Assembly: GCA_040797845.1 (NCBI GenBank) | Contig: JBFNFA010000001.1 | Span: 496,001-560,000, forward strand | Length of the DNA: 64,000 nucleotides | Direction: 5' to 3' | From: Clostridium_AW sp040797845 | GTDB taxonomy: Bacteria > Bacillota > Clostridia > Clostridiales > Clostridiaceae | Part shown: in pieces, positions 1 to 8,333 of the stretch | Position numbering within the stretch: the first letter of the stretch is position 1 | How the letters are laid out: each line of letters starts with the position of its first letter | Notes under the pieces: generated by a model | Database searches by the model: none | Told to the model about the DNA's origin: nothing | What the model saw: the letters and a program-made list of their open reading frames with translations, nothing else | Position numbers and translations under genes: made by a program

Positions 1-149
1 TTAGGCTTATTTATTACATTAATTTCACCTAGATTAATAATATCAAAGGTTTTATTATTTCCACCTTCATTAAATTCTATTTTTTCAGGAAGTACAGGAA
101 GAACAAAACCTTCATCACCATCATTTACGCCTAGATAGATTTTATACAT
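1..149 (-). CDS. XkdP-like tail/baseplate protein, N-terminus only (partial)
   Basis: The gene starts at 149 and runs off the left edge, so only about 49 codons are visible. They begin MYKIYLGVND and contain the VLPVLPEKIE and LGEINVINKP segments typical of the N-terminus of XkdP-type (LysM-containing) tail proteins, which follow the tape measure gene in PBSX-like phages. The start codon overlaps the tape measure stop by one base, which suggests translational coupling. The C-terminal part that would hold a LysM domain is not visible. Confidence 0.7.
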   Translation of the reverse strand, partial: MYKIYLGVNDGDEGFVLPVLPEKIEFNEGGNNKTFDIINLGEINVINKP

Positions 150-2131
150 TAAGCATATACCCCCTCTGCACTATTAGCTAATTCATTTTCCATGTAATTT
201 TCTATCTTAGATATTATTTTATTAATATCTGCCTCCTCTTTTATATCTCCTGTAGTTACTTGTACTGTAGGAGTTAGTGTAACAAAGTTTTGTATGCTTT
301 CCTGTTCTGCTAAATCTCTCATAAGTTCCAAATGCTCATTACTTACATCTATGCTGTCCTTAATTTTTCCAAGTTTATCATCAGTCGAACCAAACCCATC
401 TTTTTGATTAGTATTCCAGTCATCTAATAATGAGTTTTGGTCTTGTATTCCCTTGTTTAGAGGATCATTAAGTCCGCCGAGTGCATTTCCTATATTGTTT
501 GCTATATTTGTACCTTTACCATATCCATATTTAAATTCATTAGCATAGTCCTTCATTTCCATTTTAGGAGCTTCCCAATAATCTTCTGGAGGCTTTCCAG
601 CGTCAGCTGAGAATGTATTTACAAAGGAGAAATCTCCAACCAAATCTCTTAGAAATGGAACTTTTTTAATAAGTCCAACTATAGAATCTAGAGCCCCACC
701 AACGAATTTAACTATACTGTTCCATATATCAAAAAACAACTTTTTAGTTGAATAAAGTGGATGATTAAATACATTAGCCAAAAACTCCGCCAGACTTGCA
801 AATGTATTCCATATTGTTGCTACACCATTATATAAAAATCCAAATAAGATACCAAAAATACCACCTATAAATCCAATTATTTGCCCTGCTGTAACTCCAC
901 ATGCGTTTAATATATATATAAATATTGCCATCGTCCCTATTACTAACATTATAGGCCAGTTAACCATCATCCATGCAACGGCCATTGCCGCCACTGTAGT
1001 TATTGCATTCCATAATATAGGTATTAAAATATATGCTAAATAAATTATTGTAGCAATTAATATAGGTTCTATTATTGACCAGTTATTTTTAACTACACCT
1101 CCTATAAAGCTAATAACATATGCAACCCCTAACATTATGTTAATAATTACACTTAACCCTAAACTTACTCCATCAAAAAAAGGCTGGAAGTTTCCTGCCT
1201 TAAATCCTTCATTTAGTGTTTTTAGCAGAGGTTTTATTGCTTCTAATGCATTATTGCCTGCCTTTGAGAAAGACGTTGAAATGTTGGCTATAAGATTATC
1301 CCATAAAGATATGGCCGCACCTGCTGCTTCTTCTACTGCCAACTGGGTACCACCTTTTTTATTCAACATCTCATCAAATTTTTTCATAAAATCATCCATG
1401 TTTGATGCCTCTTTTAATTGCTTGATTTCTGCTGCACCAAAACCAAATCGACCTTTTAACGACATTCCATCTCCGCCTAGTATTTCTTTAAGAGCGAATC
1501 CTGCACCTTCCAAACCTTGGGTTGGATCTAGGAAGGCTAATCGTTCAGCCAGTTTATTTAAATCCATTAACTTGTCTGTATTCTTGGTAAATTGTATAAA
1601 TTGTCTAGAAATAGCCGCAAAGTCCTTTAATCCATATTGACTTATAAGAGCATAATCATTTATTTGCTTAAAAAATGATCTTCCTACATCTTTATTACCT
1701 AGCATACCAGAAATAGTAATAAGCTGCCTTTCCAATCTAGCAGCACCACCTATAGTTGCATCTAATCCCCTTTTTGCTGTCTGAAATCCTAAATAGCCAC
1801 CTACTAGCCCTTTAATTTTACTGGTTAAACTATCTGCAGAATTTGCTCCTCTATTAAAAGAGTTATTTAAGCTATCTTGACTGTTTCTAGCCCTGTCCTG
1901 TTCTCTTGCTAGTTCTTGCAACCCTGCTGATGCTCTGCTAATACTTTCTCTAGCAGTATTTAAAGTATTAGTAATTCTCATGTCTCTATTTGCGCTGTTA
2001 TTCATATTATCCATTGCCGATATAGTAAGGTTTAAAGCTTGGGTAACTTGTTGCAGAGGCCTGGTCATTTGGTCGAACATTCTTAGACTAGTTGATATTG
2101 TTGCTATAATCGTCACCTCACTTTCGGGCAT
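149..2131 (-). CDS. Phage tail tape measure protein
   Basis: This 660-residue protein is the longest gene of the tail module and sits directly after the tail chaperone region, the normal place for the tape measure that sets tail length and passes through the tube. The N-terminal 100 residues are predicted helical and polar. A Gly-rich middle (around residues 200-240) is followed by several hydrophobic helices at about residues 325-450, as is common in these proteins. Its length suggests a fairly short tail. A small accessory gene separates it from the chaperone. No peptidase or lysozyme domain was recognised. Confidence 0.88.
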   Translation of the reverse strand: MPESEVTIIATISTSLRMFDQMTRPLQQVTQALNLTISAMDNMNNSANRDMRITNTLNTARESISRASAGLQELAREQDRARNSQDSLNNSFNRGANSADSLTSKIKGLVGGYLGFQTAKRGLDATIGGAARLERQLITISGMLGNKDVGRSFFKQINDYALISQYGLKDFAAISRQFIQFTKNTDKLMDLNKLAERLAFLDPTQGLEGAGFALKEILGGDGMSLKGRFGFGAAEIKQLKEASNMDDFMKKFDEMLNKKGGTQLAVEEAAGAAISLWDNLIANISTSFSKAGNNALEAIKPLLKTLNEGFKAGNFQPFFDGVSLGLSVIINIMLGVAYVISFIGGVVKNNWSIIEPILIATIIYLAYILIPILWNAITTVAAMAVAWMMVNWPIMLVIGTMAIFIYILNACGVTAGQIIGFIGGIFGILFGFLYNGVATIWNTFASLAEFLANVFNHPLYSTKKLFFDIWNSIVKFVGGALDSIVGLIKKVPFLRDLVGDFSFVNTFSADAGKPPEDYWEAPKMEMKDYANEFKYGYGKGTNIANNIGNALGGLNDPLNKGIQDQNSLLDDWNTNQKDGFGSTDDKLGKIKDSIDVSNEHLELMRDLAEQESIQNFVTLTPTVQVTTGDIKEEADINKIISKIENYMENELANSAEGVYA

Positions 2132-2134
2132 AAT

Positions 2135-2164
2135 AAAAGCACCTAGAAAATTCTAAGTGCTTTT
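2135..2164 (-). terminator. Stem-loop between SHOCT gene and tape measure
   Basis: AAAAGCAC and GTGCTTTT arms with further pairing of TAGAA and TTCTA form a long hairpin just after the 172-residue gene. On the minus strand it ends in a short T-rich run that reaches the tape measure start codon. It probably ends or attenuates the accessory transcript. Similar hairpins lie near 9,370-9,405 and 16,674-16,703. Confidence 0.55.
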
Positions 2165-2176
2165 AAATATATTTAA

Positions 2177-2695
2177 TTAAAGTTTTGCTAATAAATCTGA
2201 TTTTTTCGTTGTAAATTCTTCTTCCGTTAATATTCCTTGGTCCCTTAATTCAGATAATTTTTTAATTTGTTCTATTATGTCTTCTTGGGGGTTATCAACT
2301 AAGTTAACTTTATCGACTTCATTAGCTTTATTTTCATTACTCTCATTTTTAAAATTTAACAATAACATCTTCTTATATATTTTTTCATCGACTTCCATTA
2401 AACTACTTTTACCGTCTTTAAACTCTACAGCAATTACATATACACCTTTCTTTTTAGCACTAGTAGCTGCTAACAATCCTATTGGGCCTAAAAATAGACT
2501 TCCCACTGCACCTCTTCCAATTGCACTACTTGCACTGGTTTTCTTTTCACTATCGAATATCTCATACTTTTTAACTGTATTTTCATCTAAAATTACTTTC
2601 TTTATTAATCCAAGTACAATAGTAACACCTAAAGCAGTTGCTACAACGCTCTTTCCTTTATAATCCCCATCGATAACTTTATTTTTTGCTCCCAT
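2177..2695 (-). CDS. SHOCT-domain protein, tail-module accessory gene
   Basis: The 172-residue protein has a hydrophobic, Gly-rich middle (around residues 20-35 and 60-80) and a C-terminal SHOCT-like module (about residues 140-172) with the KLSELRDQGILTEEEF pattern, a short oligomerisation domain seen in many bacterial and phage proteins. It lies between the tail chaperone and the tape measure, where most phages have nothing, and has a hairpin behind it, so it looks like an accessory gene rather than a structural one. Its function is unknown. Confidence 0.7.
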   Translation of the reverse strand: MGAKNKVIDGDYKGKSVVATALGVTIVLGLIKKVILDENTVKKYEIFDSEKKTSASSAIGRGAVGSLFLGPIGLLAATSAKKKGVYVIAVEFKDGKSSLMEVDEKIYKKMLLLNFKNESNENKANEVDKVNLVDNPQEDIIEQIKKLSELRDQGILTEEEFTTKKSDLLAKL

Positions 2696-2755
2696 TTACT
2701 TCCCCTCCATAGTTAATCTTACAATTACTATGATACTCCAAATCCACTATATTTT

Positions 2756-2943
2756 TCAACCATTTCCTTTTATTTTTACCTTATCCATATTTCTTTTTTC
2801 ATTTTCTATGTGTAAATCAATAGAAGCATAAATATAAGCTCTTTCTTTTCTATCCATATTCATCAATGTACTAGGAAGAATTTTAAGCCTATGGAGGGCA
2901 TAGTGTGCATAATTAGCATCACTATCGCCCTCCTTTATTAGTT
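2756..2943 (-). CDS. Tail assembly chaperone, C-terminal extension made by -1 frameshift
   Basis: This stretch is open in the -1 frame relative to the upstream chaperone gene and has no start of its own at the junction. It encodes about 62 residues starting KLIKEGDSDANYAHYAL and ending before a TGA at 2756-2758. The EGD..ANYA.YAL pattern is like the second part of PBSX-type tail chaperones. It is joined to the first part at the slippery heptamer at 2941-2947, giving a fusion of about 197 residues (2756..3348). Confidence 0.8.
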
Positions 2944-2947
2944 TTTT
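2893..2947 (-). promoter_or_regulatory. Programmed -1 ribosomal frameshift signal (slippery site plus stem-loop)
   Basis: On the minus strand the heptamer A AAA AAC (2947 to 2941) lies immediately before the frame-0 stop TAA (2940 to 2938). A seven-base spacer (2934-2940) is followed by a strong stem whose arms, 2920-2933 and 2893-2905, pair over 13 base pairs with one bulge (GGAGGGC..ATAGTG with CACTATGCCCTCC). A slippery heptamer, short spacer and stem-loop are the classic layout for -1 frameshifting in tail chaperone genes. Confidence 0.85.
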
Positions 2948-3348
2948 GCTTCTTCAACTAACTCTTGCATACCTTTATCATAGCCATTTACTTCACTCAC
3001 AGCACTTGACCATTCTGCGTATTCCCCATCACTCATCTTAGTTTTCATGGCATTTAATAATTCCTCTGCGCCCATAACTGACCATGCGCTCTGAAGCTCT
3101 GCATTTTTTAAATCTGGATAAGTTGTAGTTTCTATTATTAAATTAGCAATATATTTATCTTGGTCTGTTTCTATTATTTTCTGTCCCTTTGCAATAGTAA
3201 CCTTCCTGCATTTTTTTCTTATCTCATCACCCGTAGTAGCTCCTATAGGTTTAAATTTCATTTTTCTTTTTCTACCACCCATAGTTATTTCTCTTTCTAT
3301 TTCTTCTACTTCTTCAAAACTATCCATTAAAAAATCTTTAAAATCCAT
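2938..3348 (-). CDS. Phage tail assembly chaperone, frame-0 product (XkdN-like)
   Basis: A 136-residue protein that follows the tail tube gene, the fixed position of the XkdN-type chaperone in contractile-tailed phages. Chaperones of this kind coat the tape measure before tube assembly. The N-terminal half has a basic GGRKRKMKFKP segment. Most ribosomes would stop at 2938, while a minority would slip at the A AAA AAC just before the stop and make the longer form. The ribosome binding site GGAGG lies just upstream of 3348. Confidence 0.85.
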   Translation of the reverse strand: MDFKDFLMDSFEEVEEIEREITMGGRKRKMKFKPIGATTGDEIRKKCRKVTIAKGQKIIETDQDKYIANLIIETTTYPDLKNAELQSAWSVMGAEELLNAMKTKMSDGEYAEWSSAVSEVNGYDKGMQELVEEAKN

Positions 3349-3364
3349 TTATACATTCCTCCTG

Positions 3365-3829
3365 TTATCCTAATACTGGTTTATTAAACTTGTCTAGTAT
3401 GTCTACATCTTCAAAAGTAAAGCTCATATCTTCTTCCAACACTTCACTATCTACGTCAAACATAGCCATACTTACTTCATCCAGGTTACAATTCTTTAAA
3501 ACAATTGTTTGCTTACCAATGTTGCTTGTAGGGTCCTCATTTGTTACAGCTAGATCAAAATAAGTATCAATGCCATCTTTCATATACTTAAGCATAAGCT
3601 CTCTAAATAAAGATGTGGCATAATATACTGTAAGGGTTCCAGTTCCTTTCCAACCTGCTGCTTTATTTTGTGTACCTCTTCTACCAAGTGTCTTTATCTC
3701 TGTTTTCTGTTTTTCTACCTTAGATTCTATCTTCTTAGCATAAAAAAGCTCTTCGTTACGCCCTTCTATGGTAATGTAAGCTCTAGCTTCCTGTCCACTT
3801 ATAGTATCTTCTGCTTTAAAAAATCCCAT
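3365..3829 (-). CDS. Phage tail tube protein (XkdM-like)
   Basis: The 154-residue protein follows the sheath gene by three bases and precedes the chaperone, which is the invariant sheath-tube-chaperone order of contractile tails. It has the beginning GFFKAEDTISGQEARAYITI and the GTGTLTVYYAT strand typical of XkdM-type tube (core) proteins. It would polymerise into the inner tube through which DNA leaves the capsid. Confidence 0.9.
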   Translation of the reverse strand: MGFFKAEDTISGQEARAYITIEGRNEELFYAKKIESKVEKQKTEIKTLGRRGTQNKAAGWKGTGTLTVYYATSLFRELMLKYMKDGIDTYFDLAVTNEDPTSNIGKQTIVLKNCNLDEVSMAMFDVDSEVLEEDMSFTFEDVDILDKFNKPVLG

Positions 3830-3832
3830 ATA

Positions 3833-5149
3833 CTATTGCACCTCCACTTCCATATAAAGTTTTTCCATACTGTCTATAGGTTGTACTCCTACTCTGGCAA
3901 ATACAGAATCTTTATCTTCTCCCTGTGATATAACTACATCATCTGTAGTGACGTTTTCTATTGCTCCTATACCTTGTAAAGTTTCCAAACGCTTTATTAC
4001 ATCTTTCTTGAATAGATTTCTGCCATCTTCGTTGTTGGATATTTTACCTATATAATTATTTTCATATAAGGTTTTAATATCGTTTCCTATGGCGTCTAAT
4101 GTTCTTATAACCCTATTTTTTCTAAAGTCTTTATTCTTATCTTCAGTAAAAGTTTTTAAGGTATTTATATCCTGTTCTATAACTACTCTGTTATTACTTA
4201 TTGTAAATACTATTTCACCATTCTTAAGAGCAGTTTCAACCTCTTTATTTGTATATCTAGTTTCAACATCTATGGATCCCTCATAAGTACTATAAGTTAA
4301 AGATTGATTAACATTTGCCCCTGCAGTAGCACCTGCAACAAACACAACTGCTTTTTCAGAAGAAATAGTCGTCATATCATTTAGAATTACACCATTCTTA
4401 ACAGAAATTATTCCCTCATAATCAGCTTGTGGGTAGTTTTCAAGTACACATTGTACTTTTTTACCTTCTTGATCCCTGAGCCTTCTAATAAAAGTTGTAG
4501 CTATAGCTTTGATACTAGAATCCTTTGTAGGAATTGCCATTGTGTTAAAATCATACAGTTCTATTTGATTCAAATAATCCGTATAATCTCCATTGGTAAC
4601 TGTACCATCATCAGCTCCACTAAGGGTAATACCTGCAGTAGCTTTTAATTCTCCAGTACCTTTAAACTCTACAAAAGAGTTAGGATTTAAATTCTCTATA
4701 GTTTTAACTCCTATTTGTTTATCTACTTGCCTATTTCCCAATATTGTTATTACATCAAAAGAAGTTTCATCATCAATATTGTTTTGTATAATAACTTTAA
4801 TGCTATTGCCCTTTGTTCCACTATATTTAGCAGTTACAGTTAACCCCTCAATTGTAGTTGTTGCCTTAGTTCCTGTATTAAGTCTATATAGTAAAAGTTT
4901 CTTTGCTCTTTTAAGTGCTTCTCTTATTAATAACGTACTTTCTTCCGTTACATCTAATCCTATTAGGTCAAATAAATCATCATCAACACTTATTTCTATT
5001 ACTTCCTTCTCTGGACCCCATGGAAGATTTAAAGGTATTGTAACTATTCCTCTTTCTCCAAAGATACTAGTGTCTTTCTTTTTAGATTTAAAGTTTATAT
5101 ATGCTCCTGGTCTAATTTTATTTTGTCTAGTCCATGTTCCTCCCGCCAT
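3833..5149 (-). CDS. Phage tail sheath protein (XkdK-like)
   Basis: This 438-residue protein has the features of the tail sheath family: the N-terminal RPGAYINFKS segment, the GERGIVTIPLNLPWGP motif around residues 32-47, an inserted beta-rich domain from about residue 100, and a C-terminal domain with NRVIRTLDAIGNDIKTLYENNYIGKISNN. It forms the contractile outer sheath around the tube. Its presence is the main reason to call this phage a myovirus. Start codon and GGAGG-like site overlap the end of the 58-residue gene upstream. Confidence 0.95.
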   Translation of the reverse strand: MAGGTWTRQNKIRPGAYINFKSKKKDTSIFGERGIVTIPLNLPWGPEKEVIEISVDDDLFDLIGLDVTEESTLLIREALKRAKKLLLYRLNTGTKATTTIEGLTVTAKYSGTKGNSIKVIIQNNIDDETSFDVITILGNRQVDKQIGVKTIENLNPNSFVEFKGTGELKATAGITLSGADDGTVTNGDYTDYLNQIELYDFNTMAIPTKDSSIKAIATTFIRRLRDQEGKKVQCVLENYPQADYEGIISVKNGVILNDMTTISSEKAVVFVAGATAGANVNQSLTYSTYEGSIDVETRYTNKEVETALKNGEIVFTISNNRVVIEQDINTLKTFTEDKNKDFRKNRVIRTLDAIGNDIKTLYENNYIGKISNNEDGRNLFKKDVIKRLETLQGIGAIENVTTDDVVISQGEDKDSVFARVGVQPIDSMEKLYMEVEVQ

Positions 5150-5326
5150 CTATTTCACCTCTTTCTTATTAAAATCATCTATAATCTTTTTAGCTTCATC
5201 TAAGGAATACTCCTTATCTTCTAATAAAGCTTTAAGTATATCTTTTTCAATCCTATTAAACTTACTAGAATTGATAATCTGCTCTTTAGTAAATCTAACT
5301 TCTTGATTAATCTCATTCTTAGCCAT
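5150..5326 (-). CDS. Small protein between tail terminator and sheath
   Basis: This 58-residue, highly charged helical protein starts MAKNEINQEVRF and ends with TAG at 5150-5152, directly against the sheath start. Its start overlaps the end of the upstream tail gene by eight bases, so the three genes look coupled. Many PBSX-like phages have a short gene of this kind in the same place, but I know no function for it. Confidence 0.75.
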   Translation of the reverse strand: MAKNEINQEVRFTKEQIINSSKFNRIEKDILKALLEDKEYSLDEAKKIIDDFNKKEVK

Positions 5327-5747
5327 TCTTAGTTATTACCTCCTTATGTAAGGTTTCCATTTTAGGTACTTCTTCCACTTGCCTAATAACTTTATAATTA
5401 AACTGTAAGAAGAAGTGTAAAACTCCATCTATAACCTCATGTGTCATGTTACTAGCTCTATATAAGCTATTTATGGGGATACATTCAAGCACCTCATAGA
5501 GCTTATCAGCCATGTTTAAACAATCTGAATTAATATCTTCTTTATCACTAAAATAATGAATATCAAAATATACATTTTTCTTGTATCTACTAGTTAATTC
5601 TTTACCTTGTGCTGAAGATAAAATCTTAACAAAAAAACAAGGCTCTTCAAAACCCTGCTCTATTTTTTCACTATATATAGCTATGTGAGGAAATTCTTTA
5701 TCTAATGCCTGGTTAATTCCTATTCTTAAATCATTTATATTTGTTAT
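5319..5747 (-). CDS. Phage tail terminator-like protein with apparent AUA start
   Basis: An open frame of about 142 codons fills the gap between the HK97 gp10-like gene and the 58-residue gene, where the tail terminator (DUF6838-like) belongs. The part after an internal ATG at 5513 (MADKLYE) is too short for the family, and the upstream part codes well (INDLRIGINQALDKEFP, then EKIEQGFEEPCFFVKIL). There is no ATG, GTG, TTG or CTG upstream of 5513. The frame opens after a TAA at 5748-5750 with ATA at 5745-5747, correctly spaced from AGGTGA. The gene therefore either starts at AUA or lost its start codon by a G-to-A change. Confidence 0.7.
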   Translation of the reverse strand: MTNINDLRIGINQALDKEFPHIAIYSEKIEQGFEEPCFFVKILSSAQGKELTSRYKKNVYFDIHYFSDKEDINSDCLNMADKLYEVLECIPINSLYRASNMTHEVIDGVLHFFLQFNYKVIRQVEEVPKMETLHKEVITKNG

Positions 5748-5752
5748 TTATA

Positions 5753-6184
5753 TCACCTACCATTCAATATCTGATTTAATAATTCTACTTGTTTTCTTTC
5801 TAAGAATTTTGGTAGTTGTCTTTCTATTTCTTGCATGGATATCGTGGCCATGAATCTTCCCTCTACCCATGACTTATGATCTCTAGTTCTATGCCCATAC
5901 TCTACATAGCTTGCATACTCCACGTTATTGAATATTTCTACCACGTAGCTATTACCTTGTTTTATTACGTCTCCTACCTGCCAATTTCTTTTTAGATGCC
6001 CTCCTCTTATTTTAGGGTCTTTATTTGTAGGAGTTCTTTTCTTTATCTTCCTTTCAGCCCTGAAAGCCATCTCTAATAGAAATTCTCTTATCCATCTTTC
6101 AACAATTCTTTCATCTAATGCTTTTTGAAAACTACTAGCCATCTTTTTAAAATCACTGTAATCAAAGTTTCCTAATCTAGCCAC
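5753..6184 (-). CDS. HK97 gp10-family tail completion protein
   Basis: The 143-residue protein has the HK97 gp10-like layout: an N-terminal helix, then basic KKRTPTNKDPKIRGGHLKRNW, the VEIFNNVEYASYVEYGHRTR core and a C-terminal helix that follows GRFMATISMQEIE. Proteins of this family complete the tail end that joins the head. Its start overlaps the stop of the upstream head-closure gene at 6184, so the two are probably translated together. Confidence 0.88.
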   Translation of the reverse strand: MARLGNFDYSDFKKMASSFQKALDERIVERWIREFLLEMAFRAERKIKKRTPTNKDPKIRGGHLKRNWQVGDVIKQGNSYVVEIFNNVEYASYVEYGHRTRDHKSWVEGRFMATISMQEIERQLPKFLERKQVELLNQILNGR

Positions 6185-6564
6185 TAAGCTTTACCTTCCT
6201 TTGTTAAAATAACTTCTTGATGTGTAGTATAAGGGAATCCTTCTCCTGCATAGTATTTATTTTTTACACCTAATACATTAGTAACTTCTATTTCATCACC
6301 TTGTTTTATATTTACTTCTGGGGCTATGAAAAGCTTAAGTTCATAAGCCACCCGATTAACTGTATCAGTTTGGTTATTTTTAGATAAACTTTGCTTAGAT
6401 ACTTTACAAGGTTGATTTTCATATTTTAGTTTTGGAACCGACTTAGTTTCTTTTGTAATAGGATCTTTAACTGTTTCTGTGCCTCCACTTATATTACAAG
6501 TGCAATTGTAAAGGCTTTCTATAGCTTTTCTTGCCTGTTTAAATGCCTTATTTAACATCACCAT
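6184..6564 (-). CDS. Head closure / head-tail stopper protein
   Basis: This 126-residue protein lies between the connector gene and the gp10-like gene, the place of the head-closure (gp16-like) protein that stops DNA leaking from the filled head. The N-terminus is basic, followed by CTCNISGGTE and a beta-rich body with PCKVSKQSLS, RVAYELKLFIAP and the GDEIEVTNVLG strand found in this fold. A GGAG site lies five bases before the ATG at 6564. Assigned partly by position. Confidence 0.75.
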   Translation of the reverse strand: MVMLNKAFKQARKAIESLYNCTCNISGGTETVKDPITKETKSVPKLKYENQPCKVSKQSLSKNNQTDTVNRVAYELKLFIAPEVNIKQGDEIEVTNVLGVKNKYYAGEGFPYTTHQEVILTKEGKA

Positions 6565-6572
6565 ATCAACTC

Positions 6573-6851
6573 CTAATGCATTTTTACATACGGCTGAGGA
6601 AGCAGAGCTTTAATCTCATTATCTATAACTAAATTATCAATTGTATTATCAAAGTTAATCGATGTATCTCCCTCAACAATAGACCTAACTCCTATAGGCC
6701 TCGCCTCTCGAAATTCCTTAGCCTTATAAATCATTCTTTTAACTGCTAATCCGTAATTACTTTTTATATAATCATTAGTATGTTCTTTATTTAAATAATT
6801 TCTTATAGCTATACAAGCTATCTCTTCATATTCTTGATCTGTAAAATCCAT
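6573..6851 (-). CDS. Head-tail connector (gp6/adaptor-like)
   Basis: A 92-residue helical protein directly after the major capsid gene. The length, the helical N-terminus (DQEYEEIACIAIRNYLN) and the position match small head-tail adaptors of the gp6/DUF3199 kind, which form the ring below the portal. It ends nine bases before the head-closure gene. The assignment rests more on gene order than on a diagnostic motif. Confidence 0.7.
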   Translation of the reverse strand: MDFTDQEYEEIACIAIRNYLNKEHTNDYIKSNYGLAVKRMIYKAKEFREARPIGVRSIVEGDTSINFDNTIDNLVIDNEIKALLPQPYVKMH

Positions 6852-6869
6852 ATAACTCCTCCTTTATAA

Positions 6870-6900
6870 AAAATAAAAAGAGGGTATTTAATCCCTCTTA
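6870..6900 (-). terminator. Terminator after major capsid gene
   Basis: AAGAGGG (complement of 6893-6899) and CCCTCTT (complement of 6878-6884) form a seven-base-pair stem with an eight-base loop, followed on the minus strand by TTTTATTTTTT. It lies two bases after the capsid stop codon and would give capsid mRNA a defined end, with readthrough into the connector genes. Confidence 0.75.
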
Positions 6901-6902
6901 AA

Positions 6903-7931
6903 TTAAGCTAATGTTACAGTGCCTATCCCTATTGTATCTGCATAAGGACATGATGGTATTGCTGTTGCAGCTGCTTTAGTAAACTTAGCTACTGGGTCAA
7001 CGGTTGAATATGTTCCTACAAATATATTTCCTATCATACTGGCTTCATCCATATTGCCATTGCCTATTAACTCAATTTCTTCAGCTGTTAAGCCATAAAT
7101 TGTTTCACCCAAGGTAGTATCTGAAAAAATTGATATTATATTTTCAGGATAATATCTTTTTGTATCAAACCCTTTAGCAGTTTCAATTTTATAAAGCTCA
7201 TCATATGTTACAAACTTAGGTAAGCCCATGCGAGAGAGTAAATTATTTAAATCTGCTAAGGTCACAAGCATGTCGGAGTTAACTCCAAATATAGCTTTTC
7301 TTACACTTAAGCAACTACATATTGTATCAACTACTGTACTTGAAGTTAATGCTCTAGTTGATTTAGAACCGCTTTGGTCTTTCACAGCCTTTACCAATAA
7401 TTTTATATCATCAAGTGGTTTAGCTGTTTCTAAATTACTCCAATTGAATGATTTTTTATTACTTGTTGGCACCCCGTAATCTAGAGTTACTTTAACTCCA
7501 TTTTCTTCTATTTTTATCTTTCCAGTAGAAAGAAGCTCCATTCTCATAGCTTCAACTCTAACTTTTACTGATTCAACCATTTTCTCAGAATCCTTATAAA
7601 GTTGTGACACTGTAGCTTTTAATTCAACATCAGTTCTTGGTGTCTGAATTTTAATTATCTCTTTTTCTCTTATAGGAATTTGCCTTTTAATTAGCGCTAA
7701 AGCTTGAGCTCCCTTCTGTATTGCTTCTCTACTTGCAATTTGTGTTTTAGTATCTAAAGCATGTACACTAGCTGATACTGGTAATCCTCCACCACCAAGT
7801 ATCATATCAAACTCTATGTCTTGAATTTTACGTTCCGGGAATAGTGATTCACCTAACATTGGTACAAGCTGTCTTTCTTTGTAATAATTTATTAATTCTT
7901 TCGTATTAAAAACTTCTTCAACTCTTGGCAT
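6903..7931 (-). CDS. Major capsid protein (phage capsid E family)
   Basis: The 342-residue protein is preceded by scaffold and decoration genes and resembles the lambda-E-type capsid family: an N-terminal RQLVPMLGESLFPERKIQDIEFDMI segment, then the ASVHALDTKTQIASREA region, a central IYGLTAEEI stretch and a C-terminal GTYSTVDPVAKFTKAA. It would form the icosahedral shell. A strong terminator follows the gene directly. Confidence 0.92.
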   Translation of the reverse strand: MPRVEEVFNTKELINYYKERQLVPMLGESLFPERKIQDIEFDMILGGGGLPVSASVHALDTKTQIASREAIQKGAQALALIKRQIPIREKEIIKIQTPRTDVELKATVSQLYKDSEKMVESVKVRVEAMRMELLSTGKIKIEENGVKVTLDYGVPTSNKKSFNWSNLETAKPLDDIKLLVKAVKDQSGSKSTRALTSSTVVDTICSCLSVRKAIFGVNSDMLVTLADLNNLLSRMGLPKFVTYDELYKIETAKGFDTKRYYPENIISIFSDTTLGETIYGLTAEEIELIGNGNMDEASMIGNIFVGTYSTVDPVAKFTKAAATAIPSCPYADTIGIGTVTLA

Positions 7932-7949
7932 TTCTACATTCCTCCCTTA

Positions 7950-8321
7950 TTATCTAAATGTTACTTTTGGTAGTGCAACTTTAATTTCTTCAATAGCCTT
8001 TTCAGCAAATCCATCAAGAACTCTATCAGCTCTTAAATAACCTTCTACTATTAAAGAACACGGCATAGAACCATTAGTAACATCAACAGTTTTATATAAA
8101 ATTCCTACTGGTGTAGATTTTAATGTTTCTGAACCAGTAGTTCCTGTTTGCTTAACTACATTTCCATCAGCATCTATTAAACTTCCAGCTAATACATACT
8201 TCCTACCATTTTCATCAGCAGTTGCATTTGTTGCTAAAACTGTACCACTAAAAGTTACTAAGTTTGCTGGAGTTACTAAAATCTCCATGTCATTTGTATA
8301 ACTTGTCTTTTTAAAATACAT
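7950..8321 (-). CDS. Capsid decoration-like protein
   Basis: This 123-residue beta-rich protein lies between scaffold and major capsid genes, like the lambda D/head decoration proteins that pair with E-type capsids. It has short polar strands, a GSETLKSTPVGILYKTVDVTNG segment common to this class (here 22 residues, key residues TPVGIL) and a C-terminal helix. It would trim the capsid surface and stabilise the expanded head. Assigned from position and general character. Confidence 0.7.
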   Translation of the reverse strand: MYFKKTSYTNDMEILVTPANLVTFSGTVLATNATADENGRKYVLAGSLIDADGNVVKQTGTTGSETLKSTPVGILYKTVDVTNGSMPCSLIVEGYLRADRVLDGFAEKAIEEIKVALPKVTFR

Positions 8322-8333
8322 AAATCTTTCCTC

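Noticed and set aside
4593..5306. Long plus-strand frame opposite the sheath gene
   Set aside because: The minus-strand sheath gene is certain; the opposite frame is a hydrophobic shadow caused by codon bias.
5319..5513. A separate 64-residue gene starting at ATG 5513
   Set aside because: The frame continues open upstream for 78 codons with good coding character and the expected tail-terminator sequence, so the ATG is internal and not a gene start with its own clear ribosome binding site.
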